Positions 1 through 6,741 of a stretch of 7,269 bases of DNA are shown piece after piece; positions within the stretch are counted from its first letter, which is position 1; every line of letters begins with the position of its first letter. The position numbers and the translations under genes are program-made. The stretch is from Flavobacterium sp. (GTDB lineage Bacteria; Bacteroidota; Bacteroidia; Flavobacteriales; Flavobacteriaceae). The notes under the pieces are model-generated. The model worked only from the letters and a program-made list of their open reading frames with translations. It was not told the origin of the DNA and ran no database searches. The stretch spans positions 1 through 7,269 of the forward strand of contig SEBM01000204.1 of assembly GCA_004296145.1 (NCBI GenBank), written 5' to 3'.

Positions 1-22
1 ATGAAAAACAGGAAAAATTAAT

Positions 23-535
23 CTAAATATTTTTACAAATAAAAACAGCATTTTTTTGTTCTGAATACATTTGATGATGCTGATCTTTTAAAAATTCATA
101 TGAAATTTTTAAAGCAGAAAACCATTTTAAATTCGGAGCATTAAAATCATTTTCTCCAAAATACAACTTGATTTTACAGTCAGGAACTTCCGTTTCAAAA
201 CGTAATCTTGTTGAAGAAACTGCAATTAGCCGATCTGTTTTTAATCCCTTTAAAGCAGCTTTCCATGCAATTGTTCCTCCGACACTAAATCCTAAAACTG
301 AAACTTTTTCTTTTTCCTGAAACAACAGAGTATCAACGGCATTGTCTATTCCGCCATTTATGAACAGATTATGAATGTTAGTTTCATTACCGTCTGATAA
401 AATACCTGCCAACTGAAGAACGTCATAATATTGAATATCAAAATTGGGTTCTAATATTTCTGTATAATAATGTAACCAATTTGGATTTTCACCTCCAAAT
501 AAATCAGATAAAATAAGCAATCTTGGTTTTAACAT
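23..535 (-). CDS. Small alpha/beta-fold hydrolase, substrate unknown
   Basis: The protein has 170 residues and is a compact alpha/beta hydrolase. The nucleophile elbow GFSVGG is at residues 82-87, giving Ser84 as the likely nucleophile. The segment YFGENDFNAP places an acid at about Asp130, and the QHHQMY segment offers His153 or His154 as the general base, so a full Ser-Asp-His triad can be proposed. The N-terminus (RLLILSDLFG) looks like the first core strand, with no signal peptide, so a cytoplasmic enzyme is expected. It is shorter than typical family members (roughly 250-300 residues) and has little room for a cap domain, but nothing suggests truncation: it starts with ATG and ends at a TAG stop. 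Only 36 bases separate it from the metZ terminator, so it either has a compact promoter or depends on read-through. The fold assignment is firm. The substrate cannot be read from the sequence, and a link to methionine metabolism is only positional. Confidence 0.85.
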   Translation of the reverse strand: MLKPRLLILSDLFGGENPNWLHYYTEILEPNFDIQYYDVLQLAGILSDGNETNIHNLFINGGIDNAVDTLLFQEKEKVSVLGFSVGGTIAWKAALKGLKTDRLIAVSSTRLRFETEVPDCKIKLYFGENDFNAPNLKWFSALKISYEFLKDQHHQMYSEQKNAVFICKNI

Positions 536-571
536 AATTGTAAATTTTAAAACTAAATTTCAGATATTAAA

Positions 572-597
572 AAAGGGCTATTAATAAATAGCCCTTT
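572..597 (-). terminator. Intrinsic terminator after metZ
   Basis: This is a perfect 11-base-pair hairpin: AAAGGGCTATT at 572-582 pairs with AATAGCCCTTT at 587-597 around a 4-base loop. In the minus direction it begins 20 bases after the metZ stop and is followed by a T-rich run, which fits a rho-independent terminator ending the methionine operon. The plus-strand side also has a T-rich run, so it may work in both directions. Confidence 0.88.
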
Positions 598-617
598 AAT
601 TTTTTATAAAAATATGT

Positions 618-1790
618 TTAAGACAAAGCCTGCTTCAAATCGGCAATAACGTCTTCTACAGTTTCCAAACCAACAGAAACTCTCACTAATCCTTGTGTAA
701 TTCCCACTGCCAATTGATCTTCTTCAGACAATTTACTGTGTGTTGTTGACGCAGGATGAGTTACAATTGTTCTCGTATCTCCAATATTTGCTGATAACGA
801 GCAAAGCTGAATGGCATCAAGGAATTTTCTTCCTGCTTCGATTCCGCCTTTAATTTCAAAAGCAATAATATTTCCTCCGGCTTTCATTTGTTTTTTTGCA
901 ATCTCATATTGAGGGTGCGATTTTAAAAACGGATATTTTACACTGTTTACATTTGGGTGACTTTCTAAAAATTCAGCCACTTTCAAAGCATTTTCACAAT
1001 GTCTGTCTACACGAACAGCCAATGTCTCTAAACTTTTTGATAAAACCCAGGCATTAAATGGTGATAAAGCCGGACCAGTATTTCTCGAAAACAAATAAAT
1101 CTGTCTGATTAAATCTTCGCTTCCAACAGTAACTCCACCTAAAACACGGCCTTGTCCGTCGATTAATTTGGTTGCCGAATGTATTACCAAATCTGCTCCA
1201 AATTTAATTGGCTGCTGTAAATATGGCGTTGCAAAACAGTTATCGATAATTAAAATCAAATTGTGTTTTTTGGCAATCTGTCCTAATAATTCTAAATCAA
1301 TTACATCTACACCAGGATTTGTTGGTGATTCTGCGTATAAGATTTTAGTATTTGGTTTAATAAAACTCTCGATAGTTTCTGGTTTACTGATCTCAAAATA
1401 AGAAGTTTCGATATTCCATTTTGGAAAATAAGTCATAAACAAAGCATGCGTAGAACCAAAAACACTGCTTGCAGAAACGATATGATCTCCTGAATTTAAT
1501 AATGCTGCAAATGTTGAGTAAACCGCTGCCATTCCGGTTGCAAAAGCATAACCAGATTCTGCACCTTCCATTTTGCAGATTTTGTCTACAAACTCGGTTG
1601 TGTTTGGATTGCTGAAACGGCTGTAAATGTTTCTTTCTTTTTCTTCTGTAAATGAAGCGCGCATATCTTCGGCATCCTCAAATACAAAACTTGACGATAA
1701 GTATAATGGCACCGAATGCTCTAGATACTGCGATCTTTCTAATTGTGTTCTAATGGCTTGTGTTTCAAAACCAAATTCTTCTGTATTCAT
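618..1790 (-). CDS. metZ: MetZ-type O-acyl-homoserine sulfhydrylase (PLP enzyme)
   Basis: This 390-residue protein belongs to the Cys/Met-metabolism PLP family (fold type I). The family's enzymes use O-acetyl- or O-succinyl-homoserine plus sulfide to make homocysteine. Visible landmarks are YSR at 56-58 (phosphate-binding Tyr and Arg of the neighbouring subunit), FATGMAA at 83-89, ESPTNP at 154-159, DNCFATP at 183-189 (PLP-pyridine Asp183), and HSATKLIDGQGR at 204-215 with Lys208 as the Schiff-base lysine. The C-terminal GDTRTIVTHPASTTHS at 337-352 is also typical. The SATK-DGQGR form is characteristic of MetZ (O-succinylhomoserine sulfhydrylase) rather than of cystathionine gamma-synthase. 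Because the operon carries MetX, the actual substrate is probably O-acetylhomoserine, but this is inference. It is full length and is the last gene of the operon. The ATG follows an A-rich leader (1791-1811) and the gene ends 20 bases before a strong terminator. Cystathionine gamma-synthase or gamma-lyase activity is less likely. Confidence 0.93.
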   Translation of the reverse strand: MNTEEFGFETQAIRTQLERSQYLEHSVPLYLSSSFVFEDAEDMRASFTEEKERNIYSRFSNPNTTEFVDKICKMEGAESGYAFATGMAAVYSTFAALLNSGDHIVSASSVFGSTHALFMTYFPKWNIETSYFEISKPETIESFIKPNTKILYAESPTNPGVDVIDLELLGQIAKKHNLILIIDNCFATPYLQQPIKFGADLVIHSATKLIDGQGRVLGGVTVGSEDLIRQIYLFSRNTGPALSPFNAWVLSKSLETLAVRVDRHCENALKVAEFLESHPNVNSVKYPFLKSHPQYEIAKKQMKAGGNIIAFEIKGGIEAGRKFLDAIQLCSLSANIGDTRTIVTHPASTTHSKLSEEDQLAVGITQGLVRVSVGLETVEDVIADLKQALS

Positions 1791-1811
1791 TGTGTTGTTT
1801 TTTTATTTTAA

Positions 1812-1840
1812 CACGAATTGCACTAATTAGCACAAATTCG
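1812..1840. repeat. Three tandem CACnAATT units upstream of metZ
   Basis: Three consecutive units of 9-10 bases can be read on the plus strand: CACGAATTG (1812-1820), CACTAATTAG (1821-1830) and CACAAATTCG (1831-1840). They share CAC-n-AATT with a period close to one helical turn and sit 22 to 50 bases upstream of the metZ ATG. The repeat is seen directly. It resembles degenerate dispersed intergenic repeats I associate with Flavobacterium, but that is recollection. A protein-binding site is an alternative. Confidence 0.5.
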
Positions 1841-1931
1841 ATTTCTTGTAAAATTTCACAAAGGATTTATATGAATTTTTACTAAGTCATAAAAGAATTA
1901 TCTAATTCTCAAATTGACTCATTTTCTAATT

Positions 1932-2357
1932 TTATAATTGTTCGTTGTTCAGGACAACTTTGTATTTAATTGTTGCGGTTGGTTCAACTGTTTTTGCGAC
2001 TGAACAGTATTTTTCGAAAGAAAGCTGTGCGGCACGCTGTGCTTTTTCCGGAACGATATCGCCTTCTAAATAGAAAACCACATCAATTTCTTTAAAAGGT
2101 TTTGCTTCGTCTATCTGAACGCGTGTTCCTTCGACCTCAGCATTAAAAGAAGTGATTTCCTGACGCTGTTTTTTTAGGATCGAAATCATATCGATAGCGC
2201 TGCATCCCGCAACTCCCATTAATACTAATTCCATTGGACTTGCACCTAAATCACTTCCTCCAAATTCGGCTCTGCTGTCAACGTCAACTATATGTCCGCG
2301 CTCATTTTTTACTTTAAAATGAAAAGCGTCGTTTACTCTGTTTAAGGTTACTTTCAT
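1932..2357 (-). CDS. OsmC-family protein (probable thiol-dependent peroxidase)
   Basis: The protein has 141 residues, the usual length for the OsmC/Ohr superfamily. The two conserved redox cysteines are present: Cys52 in VAGCSAID, on the central helix, and Cys118 in EKYCSVAKT. The segment GGSDLGASPMELVLMG (33-48) is the family's typical approach to the first cysteine. In characterised members these cysteines reduce organic hydroperoxides. This sequence is closer to the general OsmC/YhfA-like group than to Ohr, and some members of that group have no proven peroxidase activity. There is no signal peptide, so it is cytoplasmic. It lies 32 bases after the lipoprotein and 141 bases before metZ, in the same orientation, so it is probably co-transcribed with the methionine genes. 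A role protecting thiol metabolites such as homocysteine, or handling reactive sulfur, is a guess from context. The ATG follows an A-rich stretch. Confidence 0.9.
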   Translation of the reverse strand: MKVTLNRVNDAFHFKVKNERGHIVDVDSRAEFGGSDLGASPMELVLMGVAGCSAIDMISILKKQRQEITSFNAEVEGTRVQIDEAKPFKEIDVVFYLEGDIVPEKAQRAAQLSFEKYCSVAKTVEPTATIKYKVVLNNEQL

Positions 2358-2380
2358 TGTTGTTGTTTTTTGTTTTTTGT
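2358..2380 (-). promoter_or_regulatory. A-rich translation-initiation leader of the OsmC gene
   Basis: In the minus direction the bases just before the ATG are almost entirely A and C, a run of AACAAAAAAC-type units ending in ACAACAACA, with no GGAGG-like site. A similar A-rich stretch precedes metZ at 1791-1811 and ends in ACAACACA. Bacteroidota commonly initiate translation from A-rich unstructured leaders rather than Shine-Dalgarno pairing, which supports both start choices. Confidence 0.5.
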
Positions 2381-2389
2381 TTAATTAAG

Positions 2390-3097
2390 CTAATTTTTAA
2401 TTTTCTCAAAAATTAGTTTTGTATTCTGTAAAGCCAATGTATCACCATTGCGCAATTGAGAAAGAACATTATTATCAAATCCATTATTATAAATAATATT
2501 TTCGCTCATACCGTACACCATCATATTTCTTTGCAATATAACGCTGTAGCTCATACAGTTAAAAGTCAATTTGTTTGCATTTCCTGAAGCTACGAAGGAA
2601 CTATAGCGCTTTACAACATGTCCCGGAGGATTAGCCGGTACAAATGTAAATTTATAGTACGGCTTATATTTTCCCATTTGACCAATAAAACTAAGTAAAC
2701 TTTCTTCATTGGTAAAAAACGTCACTGTATCTTTTGGAGAAAAATAAATTTCGTTTCCTACTTTTTTGACTGCTAATTTTTCTTTAAATGTTCCCCAATT
2801 AAACACTGCACTATCTTGACTTTTATAATTAATTACATTTGCTTTTTCAAAATTTGAAGAATATCCTTTTGGTTGAAATATATTATGCCCAAATCCTTCG
2901 TTTATAAATTTATTAATTACTTTTTGATCTTTTACCTCACCGTCTTTAGTAAAAATCCTAACGTTTTCTGTAATTTCATATTGAGTCAATTCTAAAGTTG
3001 AAGGATATGTTATTTCTTCGTCTTTAACATCTTTATCATCATTATTACATCCAACAATAAATAACGCGAAAAAGAATACCAAGTAAGTTTTATTCAT
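2390..3097 (-). CDS. Predicted lipoprotein of unknown function inside the met operon
   Basis: The 235-residue product starts with a lipoprotein signal: MNKTYLVFFFALFIVGC, short charged head, hydrophobic stretch 5-15, and lipobox IVGC with Cys17 as the predicted lipidated residue. The mature protein begins CNNDDKDVKDEE. Acidic residues directly after the cysteine resemble the export signal that sends Bacteroidota lipoproteins to the cell surface, so outer-membrane anchoring is likely, possibly facing outward. I recognise no domain in the rest; it looks like a soluble mixed alpha/beta or beta-rich protein with no further membrane segments. Single cysteines apart from Cys17 are few (one in FNCMSYS). 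It sits between thrA (31-base gap) and the OsmC gene (32-base gap) with matching orientation. Four sampled 60-base lines have 18-28% GC against 37-38% in thrA and metZ, so it may be a later insertion. The signal is well supported; the function is unknown. Confidence 0.85.
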   Translation of the reverse strand: MNKTYLVFFFALFIVGCNNDDKDVKDEEITYPSTLELTQYEITENVRIFTKDGEVKDQKVINKFINEGFGHNIFQPKGYSSNFEKANVINYKSQDSAVFNWGTFKEKLAVKKVGNEIYFSPKDTVTFFTNEESLLSFIGQMGKYKPYYKFTFVPANPPGHVVKRYSSFVASGNANKLTFNCMSYSVILQRNMMVYGMSENIIYNNGFDNNVLSQLRNGDTLALQNTKLIFEKIKN

Positions 3098-3128
3098 ATT
3101 TTTTATACTAAAAATTTTCTCTGTAAAA

Positions 3129-5543
3129 TTACTCCTTATCCGACAATCTCAAAATATCTCCAAAAACTCCTCTCGCTGTAACTGCAGAACCTGCACCGGC
3201 TCCCTGAATTACGATTGGTCTGTCTCCGTAAGATTCTGTGTAAATTTCGAAGAATGAATCTGAACCTTTTAATCCGCCTAAGGCTGTATCTGAAGGAACA
3301 GAAACTAATTTTACTTCTAAAACTCCTTTATCATTTTGAAGATCTCCAGACAATTCTCCGATGTATCTTAAAACGTGATTTGGTTTTTGATCGGCTTTTA
3401 CTTTTTCGTAAATCGGGTCAAATTCTTTTAATTTCGTCAAGAAATCAGAAACATTCCCTTCACGTAAATGTTCCGGAATCAGGTTTTGAATTGAAATTTC
3501 TTCAAACTCATTCTGTAAATCTAATTCTCTTGCCAGAATCAATAATTTTCTTCCCACATCATTTCCGCATAAATCCTCACGCGGATCTGGTTCTGTATAT
3601 CCGTTGTCGATTGCTTCTTTTAATATTTCACTAAACGGAACATCTTTAGCAGAAAAATTATTGAATAAATAACTCAGCGTTCCGGAGAAAACTCCTTTTA
3701 TTTTCGTGATATTTTCACCCGAAAGGTGTAATAATTTTATGGTGTCAATTAATGGCAATCCGGCACCAACATTGGTTTCGTACAAATAATTTTTCTGGTT
3801 TTCTGCCAAAGATTTTCTGATTTCTTTATAAAAACCATAGCTTAATGTATTGGCAACTTTATTTGAAGAAATCAAGTCGAAACTGCTTTCAATTAAAGAA
3901 ATATAATTCTCTACGAATGATGCACTTGCTGTATTGTCAATTGCAATTAAGTTTTCTAAATGGTGCTCATTCGCGTAGGCGATAACATCATTAATTGTAT
4001 AAGCTTGTCCTTCTTTTTGGATTTCGTTTTTCCAGTCTGAAGTTACACCATATTTATTTAAAAGTACTTTTTTAGAATTCGCAATAGCAAAAACATTTAG
4101 CTTAATTCCTTTGCGTTTTTCAATTGCCGCTGTCGATTCTAAGATTTGATTGATCAAAGTTCCTCCTACTAATCCGTGACCAAAAATCGCGATGTTGATT
4201 TTTTTAGAAACTCCAAAAATCTCTCCGTGAATAACATTCAGGGCTTTGTTTAATTCCTCTTTTTTAACAACCAAACTCACGTTTTTGCCCGTAACGGTGT
4301 TATTAAATAATATCGGAACTATTTTATTTTTGATTAAAGCGGTGTAAGGTTTATGAAAAGTACTCAAGTCCTGGCCAATAATCGAAATTACCGATACATT
4401 ATCGGTTACTGTAATCTGGTTTACATCTTTAGAATAAAAGTCATTTTCGAACTCTTTTTCTAACTCAACCATTGCAGTTGTTGCTTTTTCTGTCGCTACA
4501 ACCAATCCGATTCCTCTTTCTGAAGATCCTTGCGAAATGATACTTACACTGATATTATGATCGCCCATTACTTTAAAAATTCGGGCATCAACTCCCGCTT
4601 TTCCAAGTAATCCTCTTCCTTCAAGATTTACCAAAGAAACGTTTTCTAAAACAGAAAGTGTTTTGATTCCTTCTTTACTTGAATCAGAAGTGATTAATGT
4701 TCCTCTGTTTTCGTGATTGAATGTATTTAAAATTCGTAACGGAATATTTTTTTCTAGTAACGGAATTATCGTTTTGGCGTGCAAAATTGTCGCTCCAAAG
4801 TTGGCAAGCTCATTAGCTTCATTAAAAGATAAATATTCGATTTTTTTAGCATCGGCAACCAGATCAGGATTTGCAGTATAAATTCCGTCAACGTGTGTAA
4901 AGTTCTGAAGCTCTTCTGCGTTTAGGTAATTGGCAATCAAAGAAGCGGTGTAGTTACTTCCGTTTCTTCCTAGTGTTGTTGTGTCGTTGTTGTTGTTTGA
5001 ACCAATGAAACCGGTTACAATATTTACAGTTTTCCCGTTATGTTCTTTAAAATAATTGATAACATTTTTCTTAGAAAGTTGTTCAAGCGGTTGCGCATCA
5101 CCAAATTTCGAATCGGTCTTTAGCAACGTTCTGGTGTCAACAAAATTGGCAGGAATTCCTTTTTCAATCAAAATTGCAGTCAATAATTTAGCCGAAAGCA
5201 ATTCTCCTTTTGAAAGAATCTGATCTTTAATTTTATTGCTGTAATCACCAATCAAACTTACTCCTTCAAAAAGTTTATCCAGAATAGTAAATTCTTCTGA
5301 TAAATCAACTTGTGGATATTCTGAAATCTGATATTTTTTAAAGTTCTCTAATAATTCTTTATAACTGCCATTTTTTGCAGCAATTGTCAAAATAAATTCC
5401 AGTTCATCTGTAGCATTTCCGCGTGCAGAAACAACTACGGCAATTTGTTCGCCCTGATTTACTTTATCTGTAATAATTGAGACAACTTTGTTTAGCCCTT
5501 CTCCGTTTGATAATGATTTACCTCCAAATTTTAATACTTTCAT
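3129..5543 (-). CDS. thrA: Bifunctional aspartate kinase / homoserine dehydrogenase
   Basis: This 804-residue fusion carries the first and third steps of the aspartate pathway. The N-terminal aspartate kinase runs over about residues 1-290: KFGGKS at 5-10 (the usual form is KFGGTS), VVSARG at 37-42, VTGFIG at 176-181, the TTTLGRNGSNYTA segment at 188-200, and DGIYTANPD at 219-227. Two ACT-like regulatory segments follow (about 295-365 and 380-445), the first with GRGLLGKAGVDARIF. The C-terminal homoserine dehydrogenase starts with the nucleotide-binding strand-loop INIAIFGHGLVGG (449-461), has SNKVAN at 560-565, NVGAGLP at 591-597, and the catalytic signature GYTEPDPREDLCGNDVGRK (648-666) with Asp657 and Lys666. 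The length matches E. coli ThrA (about 820). In E. coli the ACT region mediates threonine inhibition; whether that holds here is not visible. Its ATG follows the metX stop by one base (TAAAATG), so translation is probably coupled, and it falls under the upstream SAM riboswitch. Confidence 0.97.
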   Translation of the reverse strand: MKVLKFGGKSLSNGEGLNKVVSIITDKVNQGEQIAVVVSARGNATDELEFILTIAAKNGSYKELLENFKKYQISEYPQVDLSEEFTILDKLFEGVSLIGDYSNKIKDQILSKGELLSAKLLTAILIEKGIPANFVDTRTLLKTDSKFGDAQPLEQLSKKNVINYFKEHNGKTVNIVTGFIGSNNNNDTTTLGRNGSNYTASLIANYLNAEELQNFTHVDGIYTANPDLVADAKKIEYLSFNEANELANFGATILHAKTIIPLLEKNIPLRILNTFNHENRGTLITSDSSKEGIKTLSVLENVSLVNLEGRGLLGKAGVDARIFKVMGDHNISVSIISQGSSERGIGLVVATEKATTAMVELEKEFENDFYSKDVNQITVTDNVSVISIIGQDLSTFHKPYTALIKNKIVPILFNNTVTGKNVSLVVKKEELNKALNVIHGEIFGVSKKINIAIFGHGLVGGTLINQILESTAAIEKRKGIKLNVFAIANSKKVLLNKYGVTSDWKNEIQKEGQAYTINDVIAYANEHHLENLIAIDNTASASFVENYISLIESSFDLISSNKVANTLSYGFYKEIRKSLAENQKNYLYETNVGAGLPLIDTIKLLHLSGENITKIKGVFSGTLSYLFNNFSAKDVPFSEILKEAIDNGYTEPDPREDLCGNDVGRKLLILARELDLQNEFEEISIQNLIPEHLREGNVSDFLTKLKEFDPIYEKVKADQKPNHVLRYIGELSGDLQNDKGVLEVKLVSVPSDTALGGLKGSDSFFEIYTESYGDRPIVIQGAGAGSAVTARGVFGDILRLSDKE

Positions 5544-5544
5544 T

Positions 5545-6534
5545 TTATCTTCTTATTGTTTCTGCCTTAAAAATATCGGCAAGTAAATGGTCTAATTGTT
5601 TGTACTCGATTAAAAAAGCGTCATGTCCGTGAACCGAATCTATTTCGCTGTAAAAAACATTGTCTTTAAACTTTTTTAATTCCTCATAAGTTTCGCGATT
5701 TTCTTTTGGTGTAAAAAACAAGTCCGAATTGATTCCGATTATATGAATCGACGCGTTTGTTTTAGACATCAATGTTTCAAAATCATCGTTATTTCTGGTA
5801 ATATCTATGGTTTTGAGCAATTGGTTCATCAGTTTGTATGATGATAATTGATATCTCTTTTGTAATTTTTCTCCGTGATGCGCCAACCAGCTTTCGATAT
5901 TAAAAACAGAAAGATTTGAATTGATTGTACGTTGAAATTTTTCTTTGAAAGATTCCGGAGATCGGTAACACAGCATGGCATGAACTCTGGCGTCTTCGAT
6001 TGGTTTTGATGAATTGTTCAGGATTTGTTCCTGTAAAAAACAATTGGCAATCATCCAGTCGGTCGATTTCCAGTCTGTTGCAATCGGAATTAAATGCTCT
6101 GTGATTTTTGGTTCTAAAGCCAGCATTTCCCAGGCAATTCCGCCGCCGACAGAACCTCCTATTATAACATGAACCTGGTTTATATTTAAAAATTCAAGTC
6201 CTTTTATAAAAATTCTGGCGATATCCCTTGTGGTAAAGTCCTGGTAATTTTCGATGATAAAAGAGTCCGTTCCGTTGCCGGGAACATTAAATGCCAATAC
6301 GGTATAAATGTTGGTATCAATAGTTTTTCCGTTTCCTATCAAATCACTCCACCAGCCATTTTCTCCTGTAACCTCAGCATTTCCGGTCAGGGCATGATTA
6401 ACCAGAACAATTGGGGCACTATGCAATGGCAAACCTGCAAGCGTAAAGCTTAAAGGTAATGTATGATAAAGCGCACCATTTTCTGTGGTGAAATTTTGTA
6501 TGTTTATAGGGTTTGGTATATTTTCCAATTTCAA
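5545..6534 (-). CDS. metX: Homoserine O-acetyltransferase (MetX), TTG start
   Basis: The 329-residue protein is an alpha/beta-hydrolase-fold acyltransferase that activates homoserine, normally with acetyl-CoA. Motifs are NHALTGN at 46-52 (oxyanion region), GGSVGGG at 126-132 with Ser128 as nucleophile, GINSDLFF at 267-274 with Asp271, and VHGHDAFLIE at 301-310 with His304 as the catalytic base. WKSTDWMIANCF (155-166) and CYRSPESF (189-196) are also typical of MetX. ALTG rather than ALSG in the oxyanion region favours the acetyl over the succinyl type. It is somewhat shorter than many homologues (350-380). No ATG precedes Met137 in frame, and family similarity begins near residue 10, so initiation must use a non-ATG codon: TTG at 6534-6532 is the best choice, with TTG at 6528-6526 as an alternative and an in-frame TAA at 6570-6568 upstream. 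It is the first gene of the operon, directly behind the riboswitch. Confidence 0.94.
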   Translation of the reverse strand: MKLENIPNPINIQNFTTENGALYHTLPLSFTLAGLPLHSAPIVLVNHALTGNAEVTGENGWWSDLIGNGKTIDTNIYTVLAFNVPGNGTDSFIIENYQDFTTRDIARIFIKGLEFLNINQVHVIIGGSVGGGIAWEMLALEPKITEHLIPIATDWKSTDWMIANCFLQEQILNNSSKPIEDARVHAMLCYRSPESFKEKFQRTINSNLSVFNIESWLAHHGEKLQKRYQLSSYKLMNQLLKTIDITRNNDDFETLMSKTNASIHIIGINSDLFFTPKENRETYEELKKFKDNVFYSEIDSVHGHDAFLIEYKQLDHLLADIFKAETIRR

Positions 6535-6606
6535 ATCTGTTGTATTATTGATTTGTATCTGGAAATATTAGAAAGAAAGTCCAGGCGAAACCAGACAGAT
6601 TCTTGT
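6534..6606 (-). promoter_or_regulatory. Riboswitch expression platform, probably translational
   Basis: Between the aptamer and the metX start I see no hairpin followed by a U run, so termination control is unlikely. Instead AATCTGT at 6601-6595 is perfectly complementary to ACAGATT at 6540-6534, which includes the first base of the TTG codon; a G-U pair can extend it. Forming this stem would hide the start. A second segment inside it, CTTTCTTT at 6579-6572, is perfectly complementary to AAAGAAAG at 6707-6700 in the aptamer. The pairings are seen directly; the switching mechanism is inferred. Confidence 0.5.
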
Positions 6607-6713
6607 TGTTATCTTTCCACGTTTGGGCGTGGTAGAATGCAGCACCTTCTTCGAATTAACGAAGGGTTGCTAAGGATTCATCGGGTCTAATCCCTCGTCC
6701 TTTCTTTATAACA
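6607..6713 (-). ncRNA. SAM-I (S-box) riboswitch aptamer
   Basis: The minus strand carries the S-box core in order. P1 is TGTTAT (6713-6708) with ATAACA (6612-6607). P2 has its outer part AAGGA (6702-6698) with TCCTT (6676-6672) and inner part GGG (6694-6692) with CCC (6685-6683), separated by the kink-turn-like CGA and GATGAA. Then come the conserved GCAACC, P3 CCTTC (6665-6661) with GAAGG (6649-6645), GGTGCT, and P4 CCACG (6632-6628) with CGTGG (6621-6617) followed by AAAGATAA. The long-range pseudoknot is also present: TAGA in the P2 loop (6689-6686) with TCTA in J3/4 (6636-6633). The aptamer is expected to bind S-adenosylmethionine and repress the metX operon when SAM is plentiful. A SAM-I/IV variant is a possible alternative subclass. 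Confidence 0.95.
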
Positions 6714-6741
6714 TTTCAATACGTTTCTGAACTTAACGGTG

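Noticed and set aside
1168..1830. Two plus-strand open frames opposite metZ (1168-1401 and 1627-1830)
   Set aside because: Both are antisense to well conserved metZ motifs and have no start-region or domain support.
3215..3634. Plus-strand open frame of 139 codons
   Set aside because: It is entirely antisense to the homoserine dehydrogenase domain, including the catalytic signature; its Leu/Arg-rich composition is typical of a shadow frame.
6535..6606. Intrinsic terminator in the riboswitch leader
   Set aside because: CTGG/CCAG and TCTGG/CCAGA pairings exist, but none is followed by a U run before the start codon, so termination control is not supported.
6463..6690. Plus-strand open frame of 75 codons across the metX start and riboswitch
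   Set aside because: It lies opposite the metX N-terminus and the S-box aptamer, whose conserved structure explains the sequence; the product shows no family features.
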